Positions 46,391 through 55,220 of a DNA stretch of 64,000 nucleotides are shown here, in pieces. How positions within the stretch are numbered: the stretch's first letter is position 1; every line of letters starts with the position of its first letter. The stretch is from assembly GCA_011053055.1 (NCBI GenBank), contig DRHT01000047.1:1-64000 (forward strand), read 5' to 3'. Below the pieces are notes generated by a model that ran no database searches, had not been told where the DNA came from, and was given only the letters and a program-made list of their open reading frames with translations. The position numbers and the translations under genes were made by a program. The DNA comes from Halopseudomonas sabulinigri (GTDB lineage Bacteria > Pseudomonadota > Gammaproteobacteria > Pseudomonadales > Pseudomonadaceae).

Positions 46391-47500
46391 CTATTGTTCC
46401 GGCAACAACGATAAACCGATACTCAACAGTACTCGGTGGGTCATCTGATCAAGGTCCAGCCCGGTAATCTCGGTAATCCGCTCCAGCCGGTAGCGCAAGC
46501 TATTGCGATGAATCCCCAGCGCCGCAGCGCAGCTTTGCGCGTGGCCGTTGTGGGCCAACCAGACGCGTAAGGTCAGCAACAGCTGGCCATTGCCATCGGC
46601 TTGGCGCAGTGGCTCTAAGGGCGCCAGTAGTTGATGCACTGTCCAGGATGGCTGCAGGTGATGTAGCAATACTGCCAGCCGGTAATCGGACAGGCGGATC
46701 AAGCGCTCGGACAGACGCAAATCGTGAACATACTCACGCAGGTTAAGCAGCGCCTCGGTAGCCTCACGCAGGTCATTCAAAGTGCCTACCGCTTCAGCTA
46801 TCAATAGGCGGCCCACCGGCCAGTCACGTTTATCAACTTGCTCCAGCCAACTCAGCTTGGGGGCATGGGATTTACCACTGCGCAGCCAGAGCACGTCGTG
46901 CAGGCCCAACGGCAGCACGATATCGGCTGGGTGGCGGGCGCGCATTTGAGTGACCAGCTGCCCCTGCGCGTGTTGATGATCAGTTTCAGGGGAGAGACAT
47001 ATAAGGCAAGGCTGTAGCGGCCAGGCCCAGCGCAAGCGCATACGCTCAGCGTCGTCTGCCAAGTTACTCACCAGGTAGTGACGATCCAGCAGATTGGCCA
47101 ACCAGGCCTCCTGCTGCTGACCGCGCCAATGCTGCTCGGCCTGCAATACTCGCTGCTCGACCAGCATCTCAGCGGTCATGCGTAGCAGCTCGGCAAAGGG
47201 GCGAACCTGATCCGGATCGCCGGTAATGCCCAGCACGCCTACCAACCGTCCGGCATGCAGCAAAGGTAGGTTGATGCCGGGCTTAACCCCCTGCAAACAA
47301 GCGGCAGCCTGCTCATCCAAGGCAACCACGCGCTGATTGGCGAGCACCAGTTGCGCGCCCTCGTGGCGAGTATCGATGCGTTCACTGTCACCGCTACCGA
47401 TAATCAAGCCCTGCCGGTCCATCACATTGACGTTATAAGGCAGGATCGCCATGGCACGATCAACAATGTCCTGCGCCAGGTGCCGGTCCAGCTCAAACAT
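46391..47500 (-). CDS. cdaR: Sugar-diacid/glycerate regulator CdaR
   Basis: 369-residue activator. The N-terminal sugar-diacid recognition domain (about 1-135, LDRHLAQDIVDRAMAILPYNVNVMDRQGLIIGSGD) is followed by a C-terminal PucR-like helix-turn-helix (about 300-360, LRVWLAHNGHAQSCAAALGIHRNSLRYRLERI). E. coli CdaR activates galactarate, glucarate and glycerate genes. It lies directly upstream of gntP and glycerate kinase on the same strand. Confidence 0.94.
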   Translation of the reverse strand: MFELDRHLAQDIVDRAMAILPYNVNVMDRQGLIIGSGDSERIDTRHEGAQLVLANQRVVALDEQAAACLQGVKPGINLPLLHAGRLVGVLGITGDPDQVRPFAELLRMTAEMLVEQRVLQAEQHWRGQQQEAWLANLLDRHYLVSNLADDAERMRLRWAWPLQPCLICLSPETDHQHAQGQLVTQMRARHPADIVLPLGLHDVLWLRSGKSHAPKLSWLEQVDKRDWPVGRLLIAEAVGTLNDLREATEALLNLREYVHDLRLSERLIRLSDYRLAVLLHHLQPSWTVHQLLAPLEPLRQADGNGQLLLTLRVWLAHNGHAQSCAAALGIHRNSLRYRLERITEITGLDLDQMTHRVLLSIGLSLLPEQ

Positions 47501-47644
47501 CCGCTACTCCTCATTAAGCCCTGCAGCTCTGTTGTATTTTAGCGCCTAACCCGACAGGCGGCTGCCTCCTGTCATCAGCCCGTCATACCCTCACCGTCAT
47601 GATGACCCGGTCGCCAAATACTCACTGACCCGGGAGATAGCCCC

Positions 47645-47860
47645 ATGGCCTTTGATCCAGATTACCTTAGTGACAACAGCTCAAGTACCTCAAGCAACGA
47701 CCTGCGCCGCGAACGGCGGCGCCAGGAAGACAAACGACGCATGTCCTATCGCCGCGCCATCGAAGATTACCGCGAAAGCCAAAGCCTGCAGGCCACCTTC
47801 TGCGACTTCCCTGAGTTGCTCGGCCAGACCGACCACCACAGGTCGCAACCACGCTACTAG
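47645..47860 (+). CDS. Small basic protein resembling the PA3496 family
   Basis: 71-residue protein, hydrophilic and highly charged (LRRERRRQEDKRRMSYRRAIEDYRESQSLQ). The RRAIEDY stretch and a following DFPELL resemble the small pseudomonad PA3496-type putative envelope integrity proteins. GGGAG lies 8-9 bases before the ATG. It is convergent with pycR; a hairpin (47870-47897) separates them. Family assignment is by resemblance from memory. Confidence 0.62.
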   Translation: MAFDPDYLSDNSSSTSSNDLRRERRRQEDKRRMSYRRAIEDYRESQSLQATFCDFPELLGQTDHHRSQPRY

Positions 47861-47869
47861 CCTGCTCAA

Positions 47870-47897
47870 GCCCTGCCGGTTAACAACTAGGCAGGGC
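47870..47897. terminator. Hairpin between PA3496-like gene and pycR
   Basis: GCCCTGCC (47870-47877) and GGCAGGGC (47890-47897) form a perfect 8-bp stem with a 12-nt loop between convergent genes. No T run follows on either strand, so terminator function is uncertain. Confidence 0.4.
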
Positions 47898-47919
47898 GCC
47901 CGACCAACGCCTGCAAGAA

Positions 47920-48855
47920 CTATGGCTCAAAGGGCTCCGCCAACTGGCGAATCAGCGCCCGCTCCTCACGCAGAAAACCCAAAAACGCCTCCGCTACCGG
48001 ACTCAAACGCTTGCCTCTGGCGTGTACCGCACACCAGCTGCGCATCAGCGGCAACTCGGTGATATTCAGGCAGACAAGTTCCCCGTGGCGAATATAGGGA
48101 GCAGCCGCATGCCCAGGCACCAGCGCTATACCCAGCCCGGCAATCGCGCCCTGTACCAGCGACTCGGTCGAACCCAACTGCATCACTTGCTGCAAATGCA
48201 CCCGCTTGAGCTGCAAAAACTCATCGCACGCCTTGCGAATACCCGAGCCCGCTTCGCGCTGCAGCACCATCTCTGCTTCCAGCATAGACAATGGTAGCTC
48301 TTGTTGACCGGCCAACGGATGATCCGGCGCGGCAACCGCCACAATCGGATTATTCAGGAAGGGGAAAAACTCCAGCGCACGGTCCGCCGGCACCAGCCCC
48401 ATAACCACCAGATCATCACGGTTATCCGCGAGCCGTTGAATAATCTGCGAACGGCTAGCCACCTCAACGCGAAAACTAATTTCCGGGAAGCGCTGCCGAA
48501 AGGCAGCTAACAGGTGCGGCAGAACGTATTGAATGCTGCTCGCGGCCGCCAAACGCAACTCGCCCTTCAAACTGCCCTGCAGGCTAGATAAATTCATATC
48601 GAGGCTGTCCAGCCGATCAAATATGTCGTCACTGGCGCTAATCAGCGATTCCGCCGCTTCGGTCAAGTACAGCTTGCGCCCCACGTACTCGAACAGCGGT
48701 AGGCCAACCTGCTCTTCCAATTGACGAATCTGCAAACTGACTGCCGGCTGGGTGAGTGACATGTCCTCAGCCGCGCGACTATAGGAGCGGTTTTCACAGA
48801 CCGCGCGGAATACCTGCAACTGGCGCAATGTCATTCGCAGTAGGGATTTTCGCAT
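47920..48855 (-). CDS. pycR: LysR-family regulator PycR
   Basis: 311 residues: N-terminal LysR helix-turn-helix (LRQLQVFRAVCENRSYSRAAEDMSLTQPAVSLQIRQLEEQVGLPLFE, about 9-58) and an effector-binding domain (about 95-305). It is divergent from the two pyruvate carboxylase subunit genes, as pycR is in P. aeruginosa. A TATAAG-N6-CTTATA dyad in the shared region is a likely binding site. Effector unknown. Confidence 0.87.
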   Translation of the reverse strand: MRKSLLRMTLRQLQVFRAVCENRSYSRAAEDMSLTQPAVSLQIRQLEEQVGLPLFEYVGRKLYLTEAAESLISASDDIFDRLDSLDMNLSSLQGSLKGELRLAAASSIQYVLPHLLAAFRQRFPEISFRVEVASRSQIIQRLADNRDDLVVMGLVPADRALEFFPFLNNPIVAVAAPDHPLAGQQELPLSMLEAEMVLQREAGSGIRKACDEFLQLKRVHLQQVMQLGSTESLVQGAIAGLGIALVPGHAAAPYIRHGELVCLNITELPLMRSWCAVHARGKRLSPVAEAFLGFLREERALIRQLAEPFEP

Positions 48856-48935
48856 GATGGTCTAACCTGATGAGAGGACAGAGAAGAAGCTCAGAAACCC
48901 GCCTAAAGCCCTAAAATGATGACGTAAAGCCCATG

Positions 48936-48953
48936 TATAAGCAATTACTTATA
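48936..48953. promoter_or_regulatory. Candidate PycR (LysR-type) operator
   Basis: The 18-bp dyad TATAAG-CAATTA-CTTATA has perfect 6-bp arms and contains the T-N11-A pattern of LysR-type sites. It lies 81 bp upstream of pycR and about 160 bp upstream of pycA. Confidence 0.65.
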
Positions 48954-49110
48954 GATAAGCCAAATATTATTCATTTCACATGTGGTAGCGACACGCCTAG
49001 GGTACACAGAGAAATATTTTGCAATGTATTACCCGCCGGCCACGCACCGGCGCGGTGATACGCAAACGTTTTCGAGCATCCACTCGATCACCACCACGAG
49101 GAACGCGTAC

Positions 49111-50526
49111 GTGATCAAGAAAATCCTGATTGCCAACCGTGGAGAGATTGCGGTTCGCATCATCCGCGCCTGTGCAGAGATGGGCATCACCTCGGTTGCG
49201 GTTTATACCGACGCCGATCGCTATGCCCTGCACGTCAAGCGCGCTGACGAATCCTACAACGTCGGCAGCGATCCGCTGGCGGGTTACCTGAACGCACGTC
49301 AACTGGTTAATCTTGCGGTCGAAACCGGTTGTGATGCGTTGCATCCCGGTTATGGCTTCCTATCTGAAAATGCTGAGCTGGCGCATATCTGCGCTGAGCG
49401 CGGGATTAAGTTTATCGGTCCGTCCGGCGATGTAATTACTCGCATGGGCGACAAAACCCAAGCGCGACGCAGCATGATTGCCGCTGGCGTACCGGTCACC
49501 CCCGGCACCGAAGACAACCTCGCCGACATGGCGGAAGCCATGCGCGAAGCCGAGCGGGTGGGTTACCCGGTGATGCTCAAGGCCACCTCCGGTGGCGGCG
49601 GTCGCGGTATTCGCCGCTGTAACGATAAGGCCGAGCTGGAACAGTCCTGGCCACGGGTTATCTCCGAGGCCACCAAGGCCTTTGGCTCGGCGGACATCTT
49701 CCTTGAGAAGTGCATCGTTAATCCCAAGCACATCGAAGCGCAAATTCTGGCTGACAGTCACGGCAACACCGTGCACCTGTTCGAGCGCGACTGCTCGATC
49801 CAGCGGCGTAATCAGAAGCTGATCGAAATTGCCCCTAGCCCGCAGCTGACACCCGAACAGCGCGCCTATATCGGCGACCTCGCAGTGAAAGCAGCGCAGG
49901 CAGTGGGTTACGAGAACGCCGGTACCGTGGAGTTCTTGCTGGCCGAGGGCGAAGTGTATTTCATGGAAATGAATACCCGGGTTCAAGTCGAGCACACCAT
50001 TACCGAGCAGATCACCGGCATCGACGTAGTCCGCGAACAGATCCGCATCGCCTCCGGTCTGCCGCTGTCGATGAAGCAGGAAGACATTCATCACCAGGGC
50101 TTTGCGATTCAGTTCCGCATCAACGCTGAGGATCCGAAGAACAACTTCTTCCCGTCGTTCGGCAAGATCACCCGTTACTACGCCCCCGGCGGCCCCGGTG
50201 TGCGCGTGGATACGGCGATCTACACGGGTTACACCATTCCGCCGAACTTCGACTCCATGTGTTTGAAACTGATTGTTTGGGCACCTACCTGGGAAGAGGC
50301 ATTGGATCGTGGCCTGCGCGCACTCGACGACATGCGCCTGCAGGGTGTGAAAACCACCACGCCTTACTATCAGGAAATTTTACGCAATGCCGAATTCCGT
50401 AGCGGCGTGTTCAACACCAGCTTCGTAGAAGCGCACCCGGAATTGCTGAACTATTCAGTAAAACGCAAACCCGAAGAATTGGCCCTGGCCATCGCCACCG
50501 CGATTGCTGCGCACGCCGGACTATGA
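49111..50526 (+). CDS. pycA: Pyruvate carboxylase subunit A (biotin carboxylase)
   Basis: ATP-dependent carboxylation of biotin, the first half-reaction of pyruvate to oxaloacetate. 471 residues: IKKILIANRGEIAVRIIRAC, ATP-grasp Gly loop ATSGGGGRGIRRC, HIEAQILAD, EMNTRVQVEHTITE and the catalytic RINAEDP region. GTG 49111 with GAGGA upstream is the start; the frame runs to 48982 without homology. First gene of pycAB, 51 bp before pycB, under divergent PycR. It could also be annotated accC, but the pycB partner decides. Confidence 0.93.
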   Translation: MIKKILIANRGEIAVRIIRACAEMGITSVAVYTDADRYALHVKRADESYNVGSDPLAGYLNARQLVNLAVETGCDALHPGYGFLSENAELAHICAERGIKFIGPSGDVITRMGDKTQARRSMIAAGVPVTPGTEDNLADMAEAMREAERVGYPVMLKATSGGGGRGIRRCNDKAELEQSWPRVISEATKAFGSADIFLEKCIVNPKHIEAQILADSHGNTVHLFERDCSIQRRNQKLIEIAPSPQLTPEQRAYIGDLAVKAAQAVGYENAGTVEFLLAEGEVYFMEMNTRVQVEHTITEQITGIDVVREQIRIASGLPLSMKQEDIHHQGFAIQFRINAEDPKNNFFPSFGKITRYYAPGGPGVRVDTAIYTGYTIPPNFDSMCLKLIVWAPTWEEALDRGLRALDDMRLQGVKTTTPYYQEILRNAEFRSGVFNTSFVEAHPELLNYSVKRKPEELALAIATAIAAHAGL

Positions 50527-50545
50527 CCATAGCGGCAAGCCTGAC

Positions 50546-50562
50546 GCTTGAAGCTTGCAGCT
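50546..50562 (+). repeat. 17-bp GCTTKAAGCTTGSAGCT motif, copy 2
   Basis: GCTTGAAGCTTGCAGCT sits in the pycA-pycB gap just before the pycB ribosome site. A nearby GCAAGC (50535-50540) can pair with GCTTGC (50553-50558) as a small hairpin. It is similar (15/17) to 9168-9184 and to Cys/Leu-poor CTTGAAGC repeats known between pseudomonad genes. Confidence 0.35.
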
Positions 50563-50577
50563 GATGAGGAACAGATA

Positions 50578-52389
50578 ATGAGCACTACACGCAAAATTAC
50601 CGTAACCGATACCGTTCTGCGCGACGCCCACCAGTCGCTGTTGGCCACCCGTCTGCGCACCGAAGACATGCTGCCCATCTGCGGCAAGCTGGATCAGGTT
50701 GGCTACTGGTCGCTGGAAGTTTGGGGCGGCGCTACCTTTGACGCCTGCGTCCGCTTCCTTAAGGAAGATCCTTGGGAGCGCCTGCGTCAGCTGCGCGCTG
50801 CTCTGCCGAACACCCGCCTACAGATGCTGCTGCGCGGCCAGAACTTGCTCGGCTACCGCCACTACAGCGATGACGTGGTTCGCGCCTTCGTGGCCAAGGC
50901 CGCCGAAAACGGCATCGACGTATTCCGTATTTTCGATGCCATGAACGATGTGCGTAACCTTAAGGTTTCCATCGAGGCTGTTAAGGCGGCCGGCAAGCAT
51001 GCGCAAGGCACCATCGCCTACACCACCAGCCCTGTGCACACGGTCGAAGCCTTTGTGAAGCAAGCCAAAGCGATGGCCGAGATGGGCGTTGATTCCATCG
51101 CCATCAAGGACATGGCCGGCCTGCTGACGCCGTTCGCTACCGGCGAACTGGTCAAAGCGCTGAAAGCCGAGCTGGATCTGCCTGTGTTTATTCACTCGCA
51201 CGACACCGCTGGCCTGGCCGCGATGTGTCAGCTCAAAGCGATTGAGAACGGCGCCGATCACATCGACACCGCCATCTCCTCCATGGCTTGGGGCACCAGT
51301 CATCCGGGCACCGAATCCATGGTCGCGGCGCTTAAGGGCACTGAGTTCGATACTGGCCTGGACCTGGAGCTGCTGCAGGAAATCGGTATGTACTTCCACG
51401 CCGTACGCAAAAAGTACCACCAGTACGAGAGCGAGTTCACCGGTGTGGATACCCGCGTGCAGGTCAATCAGGTGCCGGGCGGCATGATGTCCAACCTCGC
51501 TAATCAGTTGAAGGAACAGGGTGCGCTGGATCGCATTCAAGACGTATTCGCAGAAATCCCGCGGGTGCGTGAAGACCTCGGCTTTCCGCCGCTGGTCACA
51601 CCTACTTCGCAAATCGTCGGCACCCAGGCGGTGTTCAACGTAATGGCAGGTGAGCGGTACAAGACCATCACCAACGAGGTGAAGCTGTATTTACAAGGCG
51701 GATACGGTCAAGCGCCAGGCACGATCAATGAGAAACTGCAGCGCCAGGCAATTGGCAATGAAGAGATCATCGACGTACGACCCGCTGATCTACTAAAGCC
51801 GGAAATGGATCGTCTACGCGGCGAAGTGGGCGCGTTGGCGAAGACCGAAGAAGACGTGCTGACTTACGCTATGTTCCCGGATATCGGGCGTAAGTTCCTC
51901 GAAGAGCGCGAAGCCGGCACTCTTAAACCAGAGGTCCTGTTGCCGCTGCCAGGCGAAGGTGCGCCCGCTGCCAGCAGCGAAGGCGTACCGACCGAGTTCA
52001 TCATCGACGTACATGGCGAGTCCTATCGCGTTGATATCACCGGCGTGAGCGTCAAGGGCGACGGCAAGCGTCACTTCTACCTGAGCCTGGATGGTATGCC
52101 GGAAGAAGCCGTATTCGAGCCACTCAATGCCTTTGTTGGCGAAGGCGGCAGCAAGCGCAAACAGGCCAGCGAACCCGGCCACGTAACCACCAGTATGCCG
52201 GGCAACGTAGTCGATGTGCTGGTCGCCGTGGGTGACAGCGTGAAAGCCGGCCAAGCGGTACTGGTTAGCGAAGCCATGAAGATGGAAAGCGAGATCCAGG
52301 CCGGTATCGGCGGCACCGTGAAAGCAGTCAACGTCGCCAAGGGTGACCGGGTTAACCCGGGCGAGATTTTGATCGAAATCGAAGCCTGA
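50578..52389 (+). CDS. pycB: Pyruvate carboxylase subunit B (carboxyltransferase and biotin carrier)
   Basis: Transfers the carboxyl group from biotin to pyruvate. 603 residues: HMGL-like carboxyltransferase barrel (about 1-300; TDTVLRDAHQSLLATR, LEVWGGATFDACVRFLKEDPWERLR, IKDMAGLL), a PYC_OADA middle domain (about 300-450), and a C-terminal biotinyl domain with the SEAMKMESE lysine. It resembles oadA, but no membrane decarboxylase subunits are present, so it is the anaplerotic carboxylase. GAGGAA lies seven bases before the ATG. Confidence 0.93.
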   Translation: MSTTRKITVTDTVLRDAHQSLLATRLRTEDMLPICGKLDQVGYWSLEVWGGATFDACVRFLKEDPWERLRQLRAALPNTRLQMLLRGQNLLGYRHYSDDVVRAFVAKAAENGIDVFRIFDAMNDVRNLKVSIEAVKAAGKHAQGTIAYTTSPVHTVEAFVKQAKAMAEMGVDSIAIKDMAGLLTPFATGELVKALKAELDLPVFIHSHDTAGLAAMCQLKAIENGADHIDTAISSMAWGTSHPGTESMVAALKGTEFDTGLDLELLQEIGMYFHAVRKKYHQYESEFTGVDTRVQVNQVPGGMMSNLANQLKEQGALDRIQDVFAEIPRVREDLGFPPLVTPTSQIVGTQAVFNVMAGERYKTITNEVKLYLQGGYGQAPGTINEKLQRQAIGNEEIIDVRPADLLKPEMDRLRGEVGALAKTEEDVLTYAMFPDIGRKFLEEREAGTLKPEVLLPLPGEGAPAASSEGVPTEFIIDVHGESYRVDITGVSVKGDGKRHFYLSLDGMPEEAVFEPLNAFVGEGGSKRKQASEPGHVTTSMPGNVVDVLVAVGDSVKAGQAVLVSEAMKMESEIQAGIGGTVKAVNVAKGDRVNPGEILIEIEA

Positions 52390-52402
52390 ACTGCGCCGTG
52401 CA

Positions 52403-52457
52403 GCCGGTGGCAACACCGGCTAACAAATAACTGCACCGGCGCCTCAAGGCGCCGGTG
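52403..52457 (+). terminator. Two tandem hairpins after pycB
   Basis: GCCGGTG/CACCGGC (52403-52420) and then the stronger CACCGGCGCC/GGCGCCGGTG (52434-52457) follow the pycB stop by 13 nt. No T run is seen, so this may be a Rho-assisted or processing structure. Confidence 0.5.
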
Positions 52458-52517
52458 TCGTGTATGAGACAGTGATCGTCTAACCCTACAGCCCAACCTG
52501 ATGATTGAGACTGCACA

Positions 52518-53216
52518 ATGGATAACAACTCTAAACCTAATGAAACGGCCGACGAGGCTCTCAAACAGATTGTCGATGGCTTCAACCGTTTTCGTAACGA
52601 GGTCTACCCTGAGCAGCAAGAGCTGTTCAAAAAACTCGCCCATGAACAAACGCCACGCGCCATGTTCATTACCTGCGCAGATTCGCGGGTTGCCCCCGAG
52701 CTAATCACCCAAAGCGCGCCAGGCGACCTTTTTGTTTCGCGCAACGTCGGTAACGTGGTGCCGCCCTACGGCCAAATGATGGGTGGCGTATCCACCGCTA
52801 TCGAGTTTGCCGTACTGGCGCTCAACGTCCACCACATCATTATTTGTGGTCACTCCGATTGCGGTGCGATGAAAGCCGTACTCAACCCGGCCACGCTAGA
52901 CTCGCTGCCCACGGTCAAAGCCTGGCTGCGCCACGCAGAAGTCGCCAAAATTGTGGTTGAGGATAACTGCAACTGCGAAGCCGACAAGCTCGGCATGATG
53001 ACCGAGGAAAACGTGCTGGCCCAGCTGCAACATCTGGCCACGCACCCCTCAGTCGCCTCGCGTCTGGCCCGTGGTGAGCTGTTTATCCACGGCTGGGTAT
53101 ACGACATCGAAACCGCGCATATCCGCGCTTTTGATGCCAATACCGGCCAGTTCCGCCAGATCGGCGAAGGCCCACTGCCAATGGCCACGCCACGCGCGCG
53201 CTACAGCAAAGATTGA
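52518..53216 (+). CDS. Beta-carbonic anhydrase
   Basis: Interconverts CO2 and bicarbonate, 232 residues. The zinc ligands of the beta class are visible: Cys in ITCADSRV (with the Asp/Arg dyad), and His and Cys in CGHSDCGAM. Further typical blocks are GDLFVSRNVGNVVP and IHGWVYDIETAHI. It follows pyruvate carboxylase, which consumes bicarbonate, and precedes purEK, which handle N5-carboxyaminoimidazole ribonucleotide, so bicarbonate supply to both is a fair inference. It has its own spacing of 128 bp from pycB. Confidence 0.94.
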   Translation: MDNNSKPNETADEALKQIVDGFNRFRNEVYPEQQELFKKLAHEQTPRAMFITCADSRVAPELITQSAPGDLFVSRNVGNVVPPYGQMMGGVSTAIEFAVLALNVHHIIICGHSDCGAMKAVLNPATLDSLPTVKAWLRHAEVAKIVVEDNCNCEADKLGMMTEENVLAQLQHLATHPSVASRLARGELFIHGWVYDIETAHIRAFDANTGQFRQIGEGPLPMATPRARYSKD

Positions 53217-53232
53217 GTTTCGTCGGCCAACA

Positions 53233-53261
53233 TTCTGTATTGACCGCAATACGGGTATACT
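53233..53261 (+). promoter_or_regulatory. Candidate purE promoter with palindrome in the spacer
   Basis: A -10-like TATACT (53256-53261) has a weak -35 (TTCTGT, 53233-53238) 17 bp upstream. The spacer holds a perfect inverted repeat GTATTG-ACCG-CAATAC (53237-53252), a candidate operator. It does not match the enteric PurR box. Confidence 0.5.
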
Positions 53262-53322
53262 GCGCCGCTTGATTCTCTTTTGCAGACTGGCCCGCTCTCC
53301 TTCGCGGCCGATCTGTGTTCTC

Positions 53323-53376
53323 CAAGCCACGACAGTTCTCTGCCGTGGCTTGTTGGTTTTTACCGTCTGCGGACGG
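53323..53376 (+). promoter_or_regulatory. Attenuator-like hairpins in purE leader
   Basis: CAAGCCACG (53323-53331) pairs perfectly with CGTGGCTTG (53344-53352), extended by CAG/CTG across one mismatch, and TTGGTTTTT follows. This is an intrinsic terminator form, 41 nt before the purE ATG. A second hairpin CCGTC-TGCG-GACGG (53363-53376) lies just after it. It could end carbonic anhydrase transcripts or act as an attenuator for purEK. Confidence 0.6.
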
Positions 53377-53401
53377 CAACACTGAGCGAGGCACAAAACA
53401 G

Positions 53402-53893
53402 ATGAGCGCACTGGTTGGCGTGATCATGGGCTCCAAGTCCGACTGGTCCACCTTGAGCCATACGGCCGATATGCTGGATCAACTGGGCATCCCCTACGAA
53501 GTAAAAGTGGTGTCTGCTCACCGCACCCCTGACCTGCTGTTTCAGTACGCTGAAGAAGCGGCCGGCAAGGGTATTGAAGTGATCATCGCTGGCGCAGGCG
53601 GTGCAGCCCATCTGCCCGGCATGTGCGCGGCCAAGACCCACCTGCCGGTGCTCGGCGTGCCAGTACAGTCATCCATGCTCTCCGGTGTCGACTCGCTACT
53701 CTCCATTGTGCAGATGCCTGCGGGTGTGCCCGTTGCCACTCTAGCTATCGGCAAAGCCGGCGCAATCAACGCGGCGTTGCTGTCCGCCAGCATTCTGGGT
53801 GGCAAGCACCCTGAATTCAGCCAGGCGCTGCAAGACTTCCGCGCCCAGCAGACTGAAAATGTGTTGAACAACGCAGACCCCCGTCTGGCCTGA
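53402..53893 (+). CDS. purE: N5-carboxyaminoimidazole ribonucleotide mutase PurE
   Basis: Converts N5-CAIR to CAIR in purine synthesis. 163 residues, the usual size for class I Pur[67 protein letters not shown]. The start ATG 53402 begins the conserved part, with GAGG about 10 bases upstream; the longer frame back to 53315 lies in the structured leader. purK follows after 10 bp. Confidence 0.96.
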   Translation: MSALVGVIMGSKSDWSTLSHTADMLDQLGIPYEVKVVSAHRTPDLLFQYAEEAAGKGIEVIIAGAGGAAHLPGMCAAKTHLPVLGVPVQSSMLSGVDSLLSIVQMPAGVPVATLAIGKAGAINAALLSASILGGKHPEFSQALQDFRAQQTENVLNNADPRLA

Positions 53894-53903
53894 GGAATCG
53901 ACT

Positions 53904-54986
53904 ATGAAGATTGGCGTAATCGGTGGTGGACAGCTTGGGCGCATGCTGGCTCTAGCCGGCACCCCACTGGGACAGCAGTTCGTCTTTCTCGACCCAGCCC
54001 CGGATGCCTGTGCGCAAGCGCTCGGCGAACATATCCACGCGGATTACAACGACCAGGATCACCTGCGCCAATTGGCCGAAGAGGTCGACGTGGTGACCTT
54101 CGAGTTCGAAAGCGTACCGGCAGAAACCGTCGCCTTCCTGTCGCAGTTCGTGCCGGTCTACCCGAATGCAGAGTCGCTACGCATTGCCCGTGACCGCTGG
54201 TTCGAGAAATCGATGTTCCAGGACCTTGGCATCCCGACACCAGAATTCGCCGACATCCAGTCCCAGTCTGATCTCGACACAGCAGCCGCTAGCATCGGCC
54301 TGCCAGCGGTGATGAAAACCCGCACCCTGGGTTATGACGGCAAAGGCCAGAAAGTGCTGCGGCAACCCGAAGACGTCACCGGCGCCTTCGCCGAGCTAGG
54401 TAGCGTGCCCTGCATTCTGGAGGGCTTTGTACCCTTCACGGGTGAAGTCTCGCTGATTGCGGTACGCGCCCGCGACGGTGAAACCCGCTTCTATCCGTTG
54501 GTGCACAATAACCACGAAAACGGCATTCTCAAGCTCTCGGTCGCCAGCACCGCACACCCGCTGCAGGCGTTGGCCGAAGGCTACGTGAGCAAGGTGCTCA
54601 ATCAGCTGGAATACGTCGGCGTGATGGCTTTCGAGTTCTTCGAGGTTGATGGCGGCCTGAAAGCCAACGAGATCGCCCCGCGCGTACACAACTCCGGCCA
54701 CTGGACTATCGAGGGCAGCGAGTGCAGCCAGTTCGAGAACCACCTGCGCGCCATCGCCGGATTGCCGCTGGGCTCCACCGCCACGTTGGGCGAAGCCGCG
54801 ATGCTCAACTTCATCGGCGAAGTGCCGGACGTCGCTAAAGTCACCGCCATCGAACAATGCCACCTGCACCATTACGGAAAAGCGTTCAAGGCGGGCCGCA
54901 AGGTCGGGCACGCGACGCTGCGTAGTGCAGATATGGCTACGTTGAAGGGTCGGATTGCTGAGGTTGAGGCGCTGATCAAGGGCTGA
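53904..54986 (+). CDS. purK: N5-carboxyaminoimidazole ribonucleotide synthase PurK
   Basis: ATP-dependent carboxylation of AIR with bicarbonate, the step before PurE. 360-residue ATP-grasp enzyme: KIGVIGGGQLGRMLALAG, VTFEFESVPAETVAFL, MKTRTLGYDGKGQKVL, and ANEIAPRVHNSGHWTIEGSECSQFENHLRAI near the end. Gap to purE is 10 bp, so the genes form an operon. An intrinsic terminator follows 16 bp after the stop. Confidence 0.96.
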   Translation: MKIGVIGGGQLGRMLALAGTPLGQQFVFLDPAPDACAQALGEHIHADYNDQDHLRQLAEEVDVVTFEFESVPAETVAFLSQFVPVYPNAESLRIARDRWFEKSMFQDLGIPTPEFADIQSQSDLDTAAASIGLPAVMKTRTLGYDGKGQKVLRQPEDVTGAFAELGSVPCILEGFVPFTGEVSLIAVRARDGETRFYPLVHNNHENGILKLSVASTAHPLQALAEGYVSKVLNQLEYVGVMAFEFFEVDGGLKANEIAPRVHNSGHWTIEGSECSQFENHLRAIAGLPLGSTATLGEAAMLNFIGEVPDVAKVTAIEQCHLHHYGKAFKAGRKVGHATLRSADMATLKGRIAEVEALIKG

Positions 54987-55002
54987 TCAACCTGGCATTG
55001 AG

Positions 55003-55037
55003 AAAGGCGCAGCATGCGAGTGTTGCGCCTTTTTTTG
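55003..55037 (+). terminator. Intrinsic terminator of purEK
   Basis: AAAGGCGCA (55003-55011) pairs with TGCGCCTTT (55024-55032), followed by a run of T. Classic Rho-independent form. Confidence 0.88.
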
Positions 55038-55091
55038 TTCATGCTTGTACGCAAGTGTTCAGACGAAGCTTTGCAGTTTTTACATGGTCAG

Positions 55092-55163
55092 CCTTTCGCC
55101 CTGCCGGCGAGCCAAAGGGGGCCGCTTGCCCGGGCCCCCTTAGCTCGCCAATAAGGCGAAAAG
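55092..55163. repeat. Large nested hairpin in purK-esterase intergenic region
   Basis: Outer arms TTTCGCC and GGCGAAA (about 55094-55100 and 55155-55161) enclose GGCGAGC/GCTCGCC (55106-55112, 55143-55149) and then AAGGGGGCC/GGCCCCCTT (55115-55123, 55133-55141). Its length and perfection exceed a normal terminator. It lies 55 bp after the purK terminator and 58 bp before the convergent esterase stop. No second copy was found in this window. Confidence 0.6.
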
Positions 55164-55220
55164 ATGACTCGAAAACAACGCCAAGTCTGCAGTGAGAACG
55201 TAAAAAGTCGAGCAACAGAC

